Origin: Hyphomicrobiaceae bacterium
GTDB lineage: Bacteria; Pseudomonadota; Alphaproteobacteria; Rhizobiales; Hyphomicrobiaceae
Length of the DNA stretch: 31,341 nt
NCBI GenBank assembly: GCA_017353825.1
Contig: JAFMSC010000003.1
Location: 1 to 31,341, forward strand
Direction of reading: 5' to 3'
Shown here: one piece after another, positions 8,496 through 16,199 of the stretch
How the letters are laid out: every line of letters begins with the position of its first letter
Position numbering within the stretch: position 1 is the stretch's first letter
Program-made: the position numbers and the translations under genes
The notes under the pieces: model-generated
What the model was told of the DNA's origin: nothing
Databases searched by the model: none
What the model saw: the letters and a program-made list of their open reading frames with translations, nothing else

Positions 8496-9419
8496 ATGAA
8501 AGCCGTCTATATCGAGCGCCACGGCGGGCCGGAGGAGCTCAAGTACGGGGATCTGCCGGACCCGCTGGCGGGCGCCGGAGAGGTGGTGGTCGACATCCAC
8601 GCGGCAAGCGTCAACGGCGCAGACTGGAAGGTGCGCACAGGCGAATCGTACCGCAAGTCGCAGTTCCCGCATGTGCTCGGCCGCGACTTCTCGGGTGTCG
8701 TCAGCGCCGCGGGCGCCGGCGTCACCGACTTTCGCATCGGCGATCAGGTGTTCGGCGTTACTGAGGCCAGCCAGGAGGGCGCCTACGCGGAAAAGATCGC
8801 AATCAAGGCCGCCATCGTCGCGAAGAAGCCGGACATCCTCTCCCATGTCAATGCGGCTGCGGTGGCGCTGGCGGGCCTCACGGCGCTCGTCTCCGTCGAG
8901 GACACGCTGAAGCTCAAACCCGGCGAGACGATCCTGATCCAGGGTGGGGCTGGCGGCGTCGCCGCCTTCGCCATCCAGCTGGCCAAGCACACCGGCGCCC
9001 GCGTCATCACGACCGCCAGCGCGGCGAACCATGCGTACCTGAGGGGCATAGGTGCCGACGAGATCATCGACTACAATGCCCAGGACTTCACCAAGGTCGT
9101 CTCCGGCTGCGATAAGGTGTTCGACACGGTGGGCGGAGACGTGGCCCAGCGCTCGTTCGCGGTTCTGAAGCCGGGGGGGTGCGCGGCCTTCATCGCCTCG
9201 GGCCCGCAGGCGCCGAAGCCCCCGCGCGGCGACGTGCAGTCGCTGAGGCCCAACGTCGCCCGCGACCGGGCGCACCTGGAACGCATCGTGGCGCTGGTGA
9301 GCGCGGGAGCCGTGAGGCCTCCGGAGATTCGTCTGTTCCCGCTCAGTGAGGCAGCCGCCGCGCATAGCATCAGCCAGGGGCGCCATTTCCGCGGAAAGCT
9401 CGTGCTCACGATGCGGTGA
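8496..9419 (+). CDS. Zinc-independent MDR-family NADP-dependent quinone oxidoreductase
   Basis: A 307-residue medium-chain dehydrogenase/reductase. The N-terminal catalytic domain reads MKAVYIERHGGPEELKYGDLPDP and VHAAS-like VDIHAASVNGADWKVRTG. The cofactor site is ILIQGGAGGVAAFAIQLAKHTGARVITTAS (AxxGxxG type). DEIIDYNAQDF and the C-terminal GRHFRGKLVLTM are typical of the quinone oxidoreductase/zeta-crystallin branch. The cysteine cluster of the zinc-dependent enzymes is absent. It reduces quinones or enones with NADPH. ATG 8496 follows GAGGGGAGG with good spacing. It lies 118 bases behind the GMC gene and may be the third gene of that operon or have its own promoter. Confidence 0.85.
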   Translation: MKAVYIERHGGPEELKYGDLPDPLAGAGEVVVDIHAASVNGADWKVRTGESYRKSQFPHVLGRDFSGVVSAAGAGVTDFRIGDQVFGVTEASQEGAYAEKIAIKAAIVAKKPDILSHVNAAAVALAGLTALVSVEDTLKLKPGETILIQGGAGGVAAFAIQLAKHTGARVITTASAANHAYLRGIGADEIIDYNAQDFTKVVSGCDKVFDTVGGDVAQRSFAVLKPGGCAAFIASGPQAPKPPRGDVQSLRPNVARDRAHLERIVALVSAGAVRPPEIRLFPLSEAAAAHSISQGRHFRGKLVLTMR

Positions 9420-9511
9420 GGAGTAGGGGGATTTGGGCCAAGCCCATAGTCTGCCGACGCGACAAGCGAAACGGTGGATTGCGCTTCGCGAGTCTGATCC
9501 GCCCTATCACT

Positions 9512-11029
9512 CTACGATTCCTCCGGTAGGCCCCTGCGCCAATCCTTGCGCGAGAGCCAAGAGAGCGCCGCCAGCGCCAGCAGGGCGCCGGAGACGGCGA
9601 ACAGGGCGGCGGCGATGGGGCGCTGGCCCGAGAAGAAGATGGCCCAGTTACCGTTGGACATGACGAGCGACTGGCGCAGGCTGAGCTCGAAGGTGGGGGC
9701 GATCACCAGGCCCAGAACGAGCGGCGCCGGGTCGAATTCGAGCTTGCGCAGGAAATAGCCGACCACGCCCATGATCAACATGATCCATACATCGACGATG
9801 GAGTTGTTCACCAGGTACACGCCGACGATGCACAGCACGATGATGAGCGGGTAGAGGTATGCGTAGGGGATGCGCAGCACGCTTACGAACAGCCCCACCA
9901 GCGGCAGGTTGAGTGCGAGCAGCATTAAGTTGCCGACGTACATGGAAGCGATGAAGCCCCAGAACACCTGCGGGTGCTCGGTGACGAGCTGAGGGCCCGG
10001 CGCGATGCCCTTGATGAGCAGCGCCGCCATCAGCACCGCGGTTACCGGCCCGGTCGGCAGACCCAGCGCCAGCATCGGTACAAACGCGCCTGTCGAAGCG
10101 GCATTGTTGGCCGATTCCGGGCCGGCAACGCCCGCCACAGCGCCCTTGCCGAACTCTTCGGGCGTCTTCGACACGCGCTTCTCCACGGCGTAGGACAGGA
10201 AGCTCGCGATGATGTGGGCGGACCCCGGAACGATGCCAACAAGGAATCCTAGCACAGAGCCGCGCGCGATCGGCGCGGCCGACTGGCGCCACTCCTCGCG
10301 GTTTGGCATCAGTTCGGAGAGACGCGGGGCCGCGACCTTGTCGGTGACGGTCTTGGCAGGCGTGGAGAGGATCTCGCCCAGGCCGAACAGCCCCACCGCC
10401 ACCGGCACGATGCCGATCCCGTCGCCCAGCTCCTTGATGTCGAAGCTGTAGCGGAAATGCCCGGTCATCACGTCGATGCCGATGCACCCGAGCAGCAGCC
10501 CGGCCGCCGCCATCAGCAGCGTGCGCATGAGCGAAGTGGACGACATATAGGCGAGGAACACGAGACCCAGAACGAGCAGCGCGGAGTACTCCGGCGGCCC
10601 GAAACGCAGGGCGAAATCGGCCAGCGGCGGCGCCACCACGGTGAGCAGCACCACGCCGAAGGTGCCGGCCACGAACGAGCCGACCGCGGCGATGGCGAGG
10701 GCAGCACCGGCGCGGCCCTTGCGCGCCATGGCGTGGCCGTCGATGCAGGTCATCACCGAGGCGGCCTCGCCGGGGATGCGCATCAGGATGGAAGTGGTGG
10801 AGCCGCCATACTGCGAGCCGTAATAGATGCCGGCGAGCATGACGATAGCCTTGGTGGCGTCGAGCCCGTAGGTGGCCGGCAGCAGGATGGAGATGCCCGC
10901 AAGCGGGCCGATGCCAGGCAGGATACCGACCAGCGTTCCCACCAGGCAGCCGAGGAACGCGTAGAGGAGGACGCCCGGCTGGAAGGCCACCGAGAAGCCC
11001 ACGATCAGGTTGTCGACAATCGCTTCCAT
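9512..11029 (-). CDS. tctA: Tripartite tricarboxylate transporter large permease TctA
   Basis: A 505-residue polytopic membrane protein. The TctA signature GTLVGILPGIGPLAGISILLPATYGLD lies near residue 33. GSTTSILMRIPGEAASVMTCIDGHAMARKGRAGAALAIAAVG follows, then a second inverted copy of the repeat (VGIVPGSAHIIASFLSYAVEKRVSK and VAGPESANNAAS). About a dozen hydrophobic helices are visible. It forms the sodium- or proton-coupled channel subunit of a TTT uptake system with TctB and the periplasmic receptor TctC. The gene starts 6 bases after the tctB stop, so translation is likely coupled. It is convergent with the MDR gene, 92 bases away, with no clear hairpin between them. Confidence 0.95.
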   Translation of the reverse strand: MEAIVDNLIVGFSVAFQPGVLLYAFLGCLVGTLVGILPGIGPLAGISILLPATYGLDATKAIVMLAGIYYGSQYGGSTTSILMRIPGEAASVMTCIDGHAMARKGRAGAALAIAAVGSFVAGTFGVVLLTVVAPPLADFALRFGPPEYSALLVLGLVFLAYMSSTSLMRTLLMAAAGLLLGCIGIDVMTGHFRYSFDIKELGDGIGIVPVAVGLFGLGEILSTPAKTVTDKVAAPRLSELMPNREEWRQSAAPIARGSVLGFLVGIVPGSAHIIASFLSYAVEKRVSKTPEEFGKGAVAGVAGPESANNAASTGAFVPMLALGLPTGPVTAVLMAALLIKGIAPGPQLVTEHPQVFWGFIASMYVGNLMLLALNLPLVGLFVSVLRIPYAYLYPLIIVLCIVGVYLVNNSIVDVWIMLIMGVVGYFLRKLEFDPAPLVLGLVIAPTFELSLRQSLVMSNGNWAIFFSGQRPIAAALFAVSGALLALAALSWLSRKDWRRGLPEES

Positions 11030-11035
11030 CGCCGC

Positions 11036-11482
11036 TCAGAATCCCAACAAGCCGCGCGGCAGGGGTGTGCGCAGCAGCACACTGAAGAGCACGTAGACCA
11101 CGAGCGGCGCAGCGATGCTGAACCCCAGGGCCGGCAGCAACGGGCTCCGCTCCACCCAGAAGATGAGGACGAACAGGAGCAGCGCCGTCGTGACCGCAAA
11201 GCCGAGCGGCTCGAAGGCAACCACGGCCGCCACCGCGAGGACGCCGACGCGCACCGCATGCGGAAGATCGCTCCAGTTGAGCTCCGCCAGCGGCGGGCTC
11301 GTCCCGGCACGCAGCACCAGCGCGAGCCCGAACACCATCATCAACGTCGCGAGCAGCCTCGGCAGCATGCCGGCGCCGGGCGAAGCCAGCGTGCCGAACG
11401 GCAGATCGCCGCTCACCGCCAACACGAACGCGCCGGCGACGATGAAGGCGCCGCCGGCCGCATGATCTCTGCGCAGGTTCAA
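11036..11482 (-). CDS. tctB: Tripartite tricarboxylate transporter small permease TctB
   Basis: A 148-residue small membrane protein with four predicted helices: GGAFIVAGAFVLAVSG, LPRLLATLMMVFGLALVLRAG, a long VRVGVLAVAAVVAFEPLGFAVTTALLLFVLIFWV stretch, and LLPALGFSIAAPLVVYVLFSVLL. The LASPGAGMLPRLLA element after helix 1 and the terminal LRTPLPRG are family features of TctB/DUF1468. It is the small subunit of the TTT transporter and stabilises TctA. It sits between tctC and tctA in the standard order, with 45 bases to tctC and 6 to tctA. Confidence 0.92.
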   Translation of the reverse strand: MNLRRDHAAGGAFIVAGAFVLAVSGDLPFGTLASPGAGMLPRLLATLMMVFGLALVLRAGTSPPLAELNWSDLPHAVRVGVLAVAAVVAFEPLGFAVTTALLLFVLIFWVERSPLLPALGFSIAAPLVVYVLFSVLLRTPLPRGLLGF

Positions 11483-11527
11483 GACGGATCGCCCCCGTGG
11501 CCGGGTGGGTTGCGGCTGGCCATCGCC

Positions 11528-12499
11528 TCAGACCTTGCCGATCTGGCGCACGGCCTCCTCGACGCGCTTGGCGTCGGCTTCCCAGAACGCCCGGAACTCC
11601 GCCTGGTCGAGATAGGCCACCTCTTGTCCGATATTGTTCATGGCCTGCACGAATGTGTCGTCGGCTGCGGCCTTCCGCGAGGCCTCGCGCAGCACGGTGA
11701 TGACGGCGCTGGGCGTCCCCTTCGGGGCGAACATGCCCACCCAGAGGTAGAACTCGATATTGAAGCCCAGCTCCTTGAGCGTGGGCACCTGTGGCAGCGC
11801 CGGGGCGCGCTTGGCTCCGAAGCAGGCCAGCGGGCGGGCCTTGCCGGCCTTGATCTGTGGGCTCGCGGCGGCAATGGAGGAGCACAGCACCTGCGCGTTG
11901 TTGCCGATCAGCGCCGTTAGCGCCGGACCGCCGCCATTGGTTGGCAGGTGCCGCAGCTGGATGCCCGCCGCCCGCATGAACAGCGCGGTGGGCAGGTGCA
12001 GCGCGCCGTGCAGGCCCGAGGAGGAGAAGATCAGCTCGTTGGGCTTGGCCTTGGCGGCGTCGACGAGTTCCTTGAGCGTCTTAAAGGGTTGCTGGTCGTT
12101 AACAATGAGCACCATCGGGTCGGCAATGAAGCGGGCGATGGGGATGAAGTCCGCATTGGTAAATTTCACGGGCCGGCCGTAGAGCCGGTCGACCTCGGCA
12201 AAGCCCGAGATGGAGACGATGTGGATGAGGATGGTGTAGCCGTCGGGCTTGGCGGCGGCGGCGAACTGGGCGCCCACCGCCCCCGCCGCACCGGCCTTGG
12301 TCTCGATGGCGATAGGCTGCTTGAGCAGCGGCTCCATCACAGCGGCGAGTGGCCGCGCCACCACGTCGGCGGCCCCGCCCGGCGGGAACGGATTGATAAA
12401 GGTGATGGCGTGGGAGGGATAGCTATCCTGTCCGGCAGCCGGCAAGGTGCCGAGGACCGCTGCTGCGGCGGAGCCGGCGAGGAAGCCGCGTCTGTCCAT
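11528..12499 (-). CDS. tctC: TctC (Bug-family) solute-binding protein with Tat-like signal
   Basis: A 323-residue receptor of the TTT system. The N-terminus MDRRGFLAGSAAAAVLGTLPAAG carries a twin-arginine-like RRGFL motif, unlike the Sec signals of the other receptors in the window. It is followed by YPSHAITFINPFPPGGAADVVARPLAAVM, PDGYTILIHIVS, LKELVDAAKAKPNELIFSSSG, GGGPALTALIGNNAQV, KAGKARPLACFGAKRAPALPQVPTLKELGF and FAPKGTPSAVI, which are all Bug landmarks. The start at 12499 follows an AAAGGGAGGAATAC ribosome-binding site; an upstream Met at 12520 has none. It is the first gene of an intact tctCBA operon. Ligands in this family are carboxylates or related small molecules; this one is unknown. 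Confidence 0.93.
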   Translation of the reverse strand: MDRRGFLAGSAAAAVLGTLPAAGQDSYPSHAITFINPFPPGGAADVVARPLAAVMEPLLKQPIAIETKAGAAGAVGAQFAAAAKPDGYTILIHIVSISGFAEVDRLYGRPVKFTNADFIPIARFIADPMVLIVNDQQPFKTLKELVDAAKAKPNELIFSSSGLHGALHLPTALFMRAAGIQLRHLPTNGGGPALTALIGNNAQVLCSSIAAASPQIKAGKARPLACFGAKRAPALPQVPTLKELGFNIEFYLWVGMFAPKGTPSAVITVLREASRKAAADDTFVQAMNNIGQEVAYLDQAEFRAFWEADAKRVEEAVRQIGKV

Positions 12500-12619
12500 C
12501 GTATTCCTCCCTTTGTGCACCCCGCAGGGGCCGGACAGGCATGCATGGTGCCCCTCGCACGGCGGTCATGGTAGCGGCGCGCGTTCGCACGGGTCAACCT
12601 TGGTGGAGGTTGTGAGTGG

Positions 12620-12716
12620 TGAGATGGTGAGTATCGTTTGGCGCAGGTGGCGCGGGCTGGCCTTTATCGAGAATGGGACGAGAGCGCGTGGCAAGGGCGC
12701 GTTACCCACCATCTCA
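12620..12716. repeat. Inverted repeat, 10-bp arms, in the tctC upstream gap
   Basis: TGAGATGGTG (12620-12629) and CACCATCTCA (12707-12716) are perfect complements separated by 77 bases. They lie between tctC (start 12499) and the GFA gene (stop 12738), both on the minus strand. The repeat could be a long hairpin in the intergenic transcript or a chance event; no terminator T-run follows. Confidence 0.35.
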
Positions 12717-12737
12717 TCCCCTCACCATATCGCCTCT

Positions 12738-13232
12738 TCACTCGATCCACAGGCCGTGGCGCTTATGCCAGGCCTCGATCGACTCCTTGGGATATAGCTC
12801 GAAGGTAAGGTCATTCGGGCCGATGATGGGCTCCACCCAGCTCGCCTTGTAGCGCAGCATGAGGTGGGTGCGCGCCGGCGGTATGGGGAGCGGCGTGTCG
12901 ATAGCGGTGGCGAATGGATGCATGAGCTCGGGCCACTCGGGGTCGAACAGCCACAACGCCGTGCCGCACTTGCGGCAGAAGTTGCGCTCCCCTGTGCTCG
13001 TCTCGCACTTTCCGGCCTCGTCACCGATCTCGGCACGGTAGGTACCGATGGCGCGCCGGCCCTTCACCTTGAGCGTCCGCACGTCGCCCATGATATTGAT
13101 GGCGAAGCCCCCGCCACCGGCCGTCTTGCGGCAGATTGCGCAGTAGCAGAGCTGATAGGGATAGGGCGTGTGGGAGTTGACCGTGAATGCCACGGCACCG
13201 CATCGGCAAGAGCCTTCGAGCAGCAGGGGCAT
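12738..13232 (-). CDS. GFA-family (Mss4-like) zinc protein
   Basis: A 164-residue protein of the GFA/CENP-V family, with zinc-binding cysteines in the expected order: CRCG near residue 9, CYCAICRKTAGGGG near 30-36, and NFCRKCGTALW near 85. The family is named for glutathione-dependent formaldehyde-activating enzyme, but most members have no proven activity. An upstream ATG at 13265 would add 11 residues; 13232 starts at the conserved domain, and neither has a strong Shine-Dalgarno. It is divergent from the esterase gene and on the same strand as the tct operon, 238 bases upstream of it. Confidence 0.85.
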   Translation of the reverse strand: MPLLLEGSCRCGAVAFTVNSHTPYPYQLCYCAICRKTAGGGGFAINIMGDVRTLKVKGRRAIGTYRAEIGDEAGKCETSTGERNFCRKCGTALWLFDPEWPELMHPFATAIDTPLPIPPARTHLMLRYKASWVEPIIGPNDLTFELYPKESIEAWHKRHGLWIE

Positions 13233-13344
13233 TTGAGTTGACCCGCGCGCGTTTCTTGCCACCATAGGCGCAAATTGGGGAACCCATCAAACGAGTCGCA
13301 GCTGCGCCCAGGCTTCTGCTTGTGCCGGCGCAAAGGGTGGCTAA

Positions 13345-14247
13345 ATGCGCCGGATTGTCCGCGCCACAATGCTCTTGGCGTTGGCCCTGGTTTTCGGCGC
13401 GTCCGCCCGCGCCGAGGAGTACTCCATTAAAACCCGGGACGGCCTTAGGGGTGCCATCGTGCTGCCGGCCGAGCGCCCCCGCGCGCCGACCGTCATTGTG
13501 CTACACGGGGCTCTGGTCTCGGCCGAGTTTACCTTGAGCTGGTATGGTTTCGTCGAGGAGGGCGTCCGCCATCGCTTCGCCACAGTGTTCCCGCGCGGCA
13601 TCGACCTGCTGTGGAACGACGGCCGCAACGCTGTGTGGACCTCTGCGGCCGATGACGTGGGCTTCCTGCGGCGCCTGGTGCGCGCGCTCATCGCACGCGG
13701 GGTTGCCGATCCGGCGCGCATCTATATTGCCGGCGTCTCCAACGGAGGGATGCTGGCGCTGCGCATGGTGTGCGAGGCACCCGAGCTGTTCGCAGGCGCG
13801 GGCGTCATCATCGCCAGCATGCCGACGGATGTAGGTGGTATCTGCCACCTCAGGCAGCCGATGCCGATCATCATGTTCAACGGCACCGACGACCCGCTCA
13901 TTCCCTATGGGGGAGGCGCGGTCGGCTTGACCAGCTGGCAGGGCACGGTGTGGCCGGTAGAGCGCACGGCGGCGTTCCTGGCCCGCGGCAACGGGTGCGG
14001 GCCGCCCACCAAGGCAGTCTTCGCCCGCGGCGCCGACTCCGGGACGAGCCGCGTCGTCAGGCTCGATTGGGCGCACTGCAGTTCGGAGCACGGCGTCACG
14101 CTCTATCGCGTGGAGGGCGGCGGACATCAGGTGTACGGCCACACCAACTTCTTCCCCTTGTTCCTCGGCTCCGGCACCAGCCTTGTGTCAGCGCCGGAGG
14201 TCATCATGGCTGCCTTCGCTGGCAACGGGCGGCCGCCTTCGCGGTAG
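13345..14247 (+). CDS. Secreted PHB-depolymerase/LpqC-like esterase
   Basis: A 300-residue alpha/beta hydrolase exported by the signal MRRIVRATMLLALALVFGASARA. HG at 54-55 gives the oxyanion region. The nucleophile elbow is GVSNGGM with Ser132, the candidate acid Asp is in FNGTDDPLIPYGGG (182/183), and the His is in VEGGGHQVYG (261). FPRGIDLLWNDGR and DDVGFLRRLVRALI are characteristic of the polyhydroxybutyrate depolymerase/LpqC group (COG3509), which also contains feruloyl and acetylxylan esterases. It is a periplasmic or secreted ester hydrolase of unknown substrate. ATG 13345 follows AAGGGTGGC. It stands alone on the plus strand. Confidence 0.85.
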   Translation: MRRIVRATMLLALALVFGASARAEEYSIKTRDGLRGAIVLPAERPRAPTVIVLHGALVSAEFTLSWYGFVEEGVRHRFATVFPRGIDLLWNDGRNAVWTSAADDVGFLRRLVRALIARGVADPARIYIAGVSNGGMLALRMVCEAPELFAGAGVIIASMPTDVGGICHLRQPMPIIMFNGTDDPLIPYGGGAVGLTSWQGTVWPVERTAAFLARGNGCGPPTKAVFARGADSGTSRVVRLDWAHCSSEHGVTLYRVEGGGHQVYGHTNFFPLFLGSGTSLVSAPEVIMAAFAGNGRPPSR

Positions 14248-14315
14248 ACCAATCCTCAGGCCGCCACATGACGCGGTCGTCGAGCGGACGTTCAGGGCGA
14301 TCAGCGGGTGGTGGG

Positions 14316-14375
14316 TTCGATGACCCAGAATTCGATGACCCACAATTCGATGACCCAGAATTCGATGACCTAGAA
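14316..14375 (+). repeat. Four tandem copies of a 15-bp repeat
   Basis: Units TTCGATGACCCAGAA (14316, 14346), a one-mismatch copy at 14331 (CACAA end) and a one-mismatch copy at 14361 (CTAGAA). The 15-bp period keeps the frame. A short frame from ATG 14268 to the stop at 14396 (42 codons) would read these as FDDPE, FDDPQ, FDDPE and FDDLE after a Ser/Arg/Gly-rich start. TCAGG lies upstream of that ATG, but nothing else supports translation. The repeat sits 68 bases after the esterase gene. Confidence 0.8.
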
Positions 14376-14649
14376 CGAGCTTCGCGCGCGTCCTGACGGC
14401 GCACTCGGCAAGGTGATCGTTGCGCCTGCGCGACGGGCTGGCAAGCGCTCGTCGCCGTGGCCTCAGCGGAAGGGCTCTGCACGCTTCTCCAGGACCCGGT
14501 CGGCGGGACCGAGATCAAGGCGTGGGCTGCGACTTCCTTGGCCGGACGGGCCACCACGCGCACGTCATCGACACCATACTGCTCTACGAGGCGGTCCTGG
14601 CGCCCGATAGTCTATCGTGGCCCCTTGCGCCGGAGAAGTGCCGTCGAGC
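14376..14649. other. Intergenic stretch without a recognised gene
   Basis: Between the tandem repeat and the SLATT gene. Several short frames are open (for example 14420-14710 plus), but none has a recognisable motif, a good ribosome-binding site, or a length beyond chance in GC-rich DNA. I see no hairpin terminator. Confidence 0.5.
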
Positions 14650-15306
14650 TCAACGGAACAGTAGCATGACCATCGGCGGCGTGGCGAGGCATGCGCCGTA
14701 TAAACCGTAGACGTCGGCTGCGTAGCGCAGCTTGACGAGGAGCCGCGCCTGCCATGCCCCCCCGGACCGCGCCATCAGGTAGTCGATGCGGGAGTGGTTG
14801 TACGGGCAGCCACGCACCACGTTGTTGTAGCGGCGACGGAAATCCTGCACCACGACGGGATCGTGCGTGTCGGCCAGCCGCAGCTCTTGCAGGAGGTCGT
14901 TTACTGCCAGCGCGCACGTGTGCATATGGTGCGCCTTGATCTTGTAGTCGTTCATGGAGTCGATCAGCGCCAGCACCAGGGTGCAAATCGACGACATGAT
15001 CGATACGAGCGTGATCAGCCGATTGGCGTGTTCGCTGAGGATCACCGCGTACACCGCCTGCCACACCGAGAGCCCCACGAAATAGAGCGACACGATCGAC
15101 AGGGCCACCACCGAGACGAGGTGCTTGTACTGGAGTCGCTCGGCGGCGTTGAAGCGGGCAGCCTTGACGGTGTGCATGGCACGCACCAGCTGATCGACGG
15201 GCGAGCTTGCCGCTACGCCGCCGGCCGAGGCGCGGCGCCTCAGCGCTCCGTCCTCCAGCGCCACAATGCTTGGAGCGTGGCGCGCGGGTGTGTCGAGATG
15301 GGCCAT
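14650..15306 (-). CDS. SLATT-like two-transmembrane protein
   Basis: A 218-residue protein with an N-terminal cytosolic segment and a helix (VDQLVRAMHTVKAARFNAAERLQYKHL). Two close transmembrane helices follow (about 63-86 and 96-116), then a C-terminal helical part with LIDSMNDYKIKAHHMHTCALAVNDLLQELR and RRYNNVVRGCPYNHSRIDYLMAR. The pattern of two TMs, a helix, and a YN.V....NHS.IDY motif is that of SLATT domains. These are predicted pore-forming effectors associated with nucleotide-second-messenger and reverse-transcriptase conflict systems. No SMODS, SLOG or RT partner is visible nearby. The start is uncertain: ATG 15306, or TTG 15342 adding 12 residues; neither has a clear Shine-Dalgarno. 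Confidence 0.65.
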   Translation of the reverse strand: MAHLDTPARHAPSIVALEDGALRRRASAGGVAASSPVDQLVRAMHTVKAARFNAAERLQYKHLVSVVALSIVSLYFVGLSVWQAVYAVILSEHANRLITLVSIMSSICTLVLALIDSMNDYKIKAHHMHTCALAVNDLLQELRLADTHDPVVVQDFRRRYNNVVRGCPYNHSRIDYLMARSGGAWQARLLVKLRYAADVYGLYGACLATPPMVMLLFR

Positions 15307-15361
15307 CGGGGCGCAACTGCCGTGTGCAAGCGGTGCGCCCAATTAACGCGAGTCGGGCGGA

Positions 15362-15388
15362 GGTGTCAGACGCTCCGGCACTGACACC
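15362..15388. repeat. Palindromic hairpin, GGTGTCAG arms
   Basis: GGTGTCAG (15362-15369) and CTGACACC (15381-15388) are exact complements around an 11-base loop. The hairpin lies between usg and the SLATT gene, upstream of SLATT on the minus strand. Its core resembles the GTC-N-GAC palindromes at 16723, 19493-19640 and 30937. Confidence 0.7.
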
Positions 15389-15450
15389 GTTTCTCTGCCG
15401 CAGGCTGCCTCTAAGGCGTCGAACCTGGAGGCGAAGGGTCGGCCACCCGC

Positions 15451-15729
15451 TCAGTGCAAGCGGTAATCGCGAGTGATGAGCCGCAGCTCGGTGGGGCCGA
15501 TCAGCTTCCGGTGCGCGACCGTGACCCGGTAGAGCTTGCCGTCTAGGTTGCGCGACCAAAACTGCAAGAAGTCCTGTAGGCGCGGGAAGCTCGGATGGAT
15601 GTCATATTCCTGCCAGATAAAACTCTGCAGCAGCAAGGGGTGATCGGGCATGCGGTAGAGGATCTCGGCCGTCGTCAGGCTGTAGCCCGCCAATTGCGCG
15701 CGGAAGTCCCCATCCTTTGTCCTCGTCAT
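15451..15729 (-). CDS. usg: Usg-family protein
   Basis: A 92-residue protein matching the small Usg family of Alphaproteobacteria throughout: QLAGYSLTTAEILYRMPDHP, LLLQSFIWQEYDIHPSFPRL, and a final RVTVAHRKLIGPTELRLI with terminal RLH. Family members were once suggested to be a subunit of phosphoribosylanthranilate isomerase, but no function is established. The ATG at 15729 follows GTGAGG. The frame stays open further upstream to 16041 but there shows no family similarity. It lies divergent to groES. Its presence is one of the best taxonomic clues in the window. Confidence 0.88.
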   Translation of the reverse strand: MTRTKDGDFRAQLAGYSLTTAEILYRMPDHPLLLQSFIWQEYDIHPSFPRLQDFLQFWSRNLDGKLYRVTVAHRKLIGPTELRLITRDYRLH

Positions 15730-16034
15730 GGCCAGTTGCCTCACGCCTTGCAACGCCGCAGAATGAAGATGCGTCGGGCCGCTGCCACGGCCCCGCGTCC
15801 GACGCCCGCGAGGCCGAATGCGCTCGGCGCCGCAGCGGGCCGGTCTGTCGCAACGATGCAAGTCCTGTTGCCGTTCCGCAAGCGCCAGCGCAAGCAGCAC
15901 TGGCGGCGGAGTGCCAACAAATTCAAGCGGATGCGCGTATGGCGCCAAACTCCCGGCACCTGGGAGTGCGAACCGGTCGAAGAGACGGGCGTGGGCAGGG
16001 AACCTTGCGCGGCGCATGCGGTTGCACAACGCAT
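15730..16034. other. Gap between usg and the groES promoter, no gene recognised
   Basis: About 300 bases upstream of usg. Frames are open on both strands because of GC content. The plus frames around 15800-16030 carry short Ala- and Arg-rich peptides that do not match a known family. The usg promoter should lie here, but I could not pick a convincing -35/-10 pair. Confidence 0.45.
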
Positions 16035-16061
16035 CTAGCACTCTGCTCTTGACACTGCCAA
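16035..16061 (+). promoter_or_regulatory. Degenerate CIRCE operator (HrcA site)
   Basis: CTAGCACTC (16035-16043), a 9-base spacer, then CACTGCCAA (16053-16061). Against the consensus TTAGCACTC-N9-GAGTGCTAA this is 8/9 and 6/9 with exactly the right spacer, about 140 bases before groES. The second half overlaps the -35 box, as expected for repression by HrcA. The weak right arm lowers certainty. Confidence 0.5.
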
Positions 16062-16079
16062 ATGCCCTTTCTTATACCG
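16048..16079 (+). promoter_or_regulatory. groESL promoter (RpoD and RpoH-like)
   Basis: TTGACA (16049-16054), 18 bases, then TATACC (16073-16078) form a housekeeping-type promoter. The same stretch reads CTTG...CTTATACCG, close to the alphaproteobacterial RpoH consensus (CTTG-N17/18-CYTATNTNNG), with slightly long spacing. Transcription would start near 16085, leaving a leader of over 100 bases before groES. Confidence 0.6.
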
Positions 16080-16199
16080 ACCACTTGAGGCGCTTGCCGC
16101 CGTTCTGACCGCAGTTTTGGCGTGTAGGCGCTTGCTTGCAAAGAAGTGGGCAGTGCCCCTTCGATCCTCACGATCCACTCTCAATATGAGGCAGAAGCC

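Noticed and set aside
9420..9511. Bidirectional terminator between the MDR gene and tctA
   Set aside because: No stable hairpin with T-runs is visible in the 92 bases between the convergent genes.
9648..11885. Second minus-strand frame of over 700 codons across the tct operon
   Set aside because: Arg/Ala/Gly-rich, overlaps TctA and TctC in another frame, no family features.
10457..11920. Long open frame antisense to tctA, tctB and tctC
   Set aside because: It crosses three recognised genes, has no family motif and shows the composition expected of a shadow frame.
14413..14610. Short plus-strand frames between the tandem repeat and the SLATT gene
   Set aside because: A fleeting resemblance to an Ada/MGMT-type segment (SAEGLCTLL) did not extend over more than ten residues.
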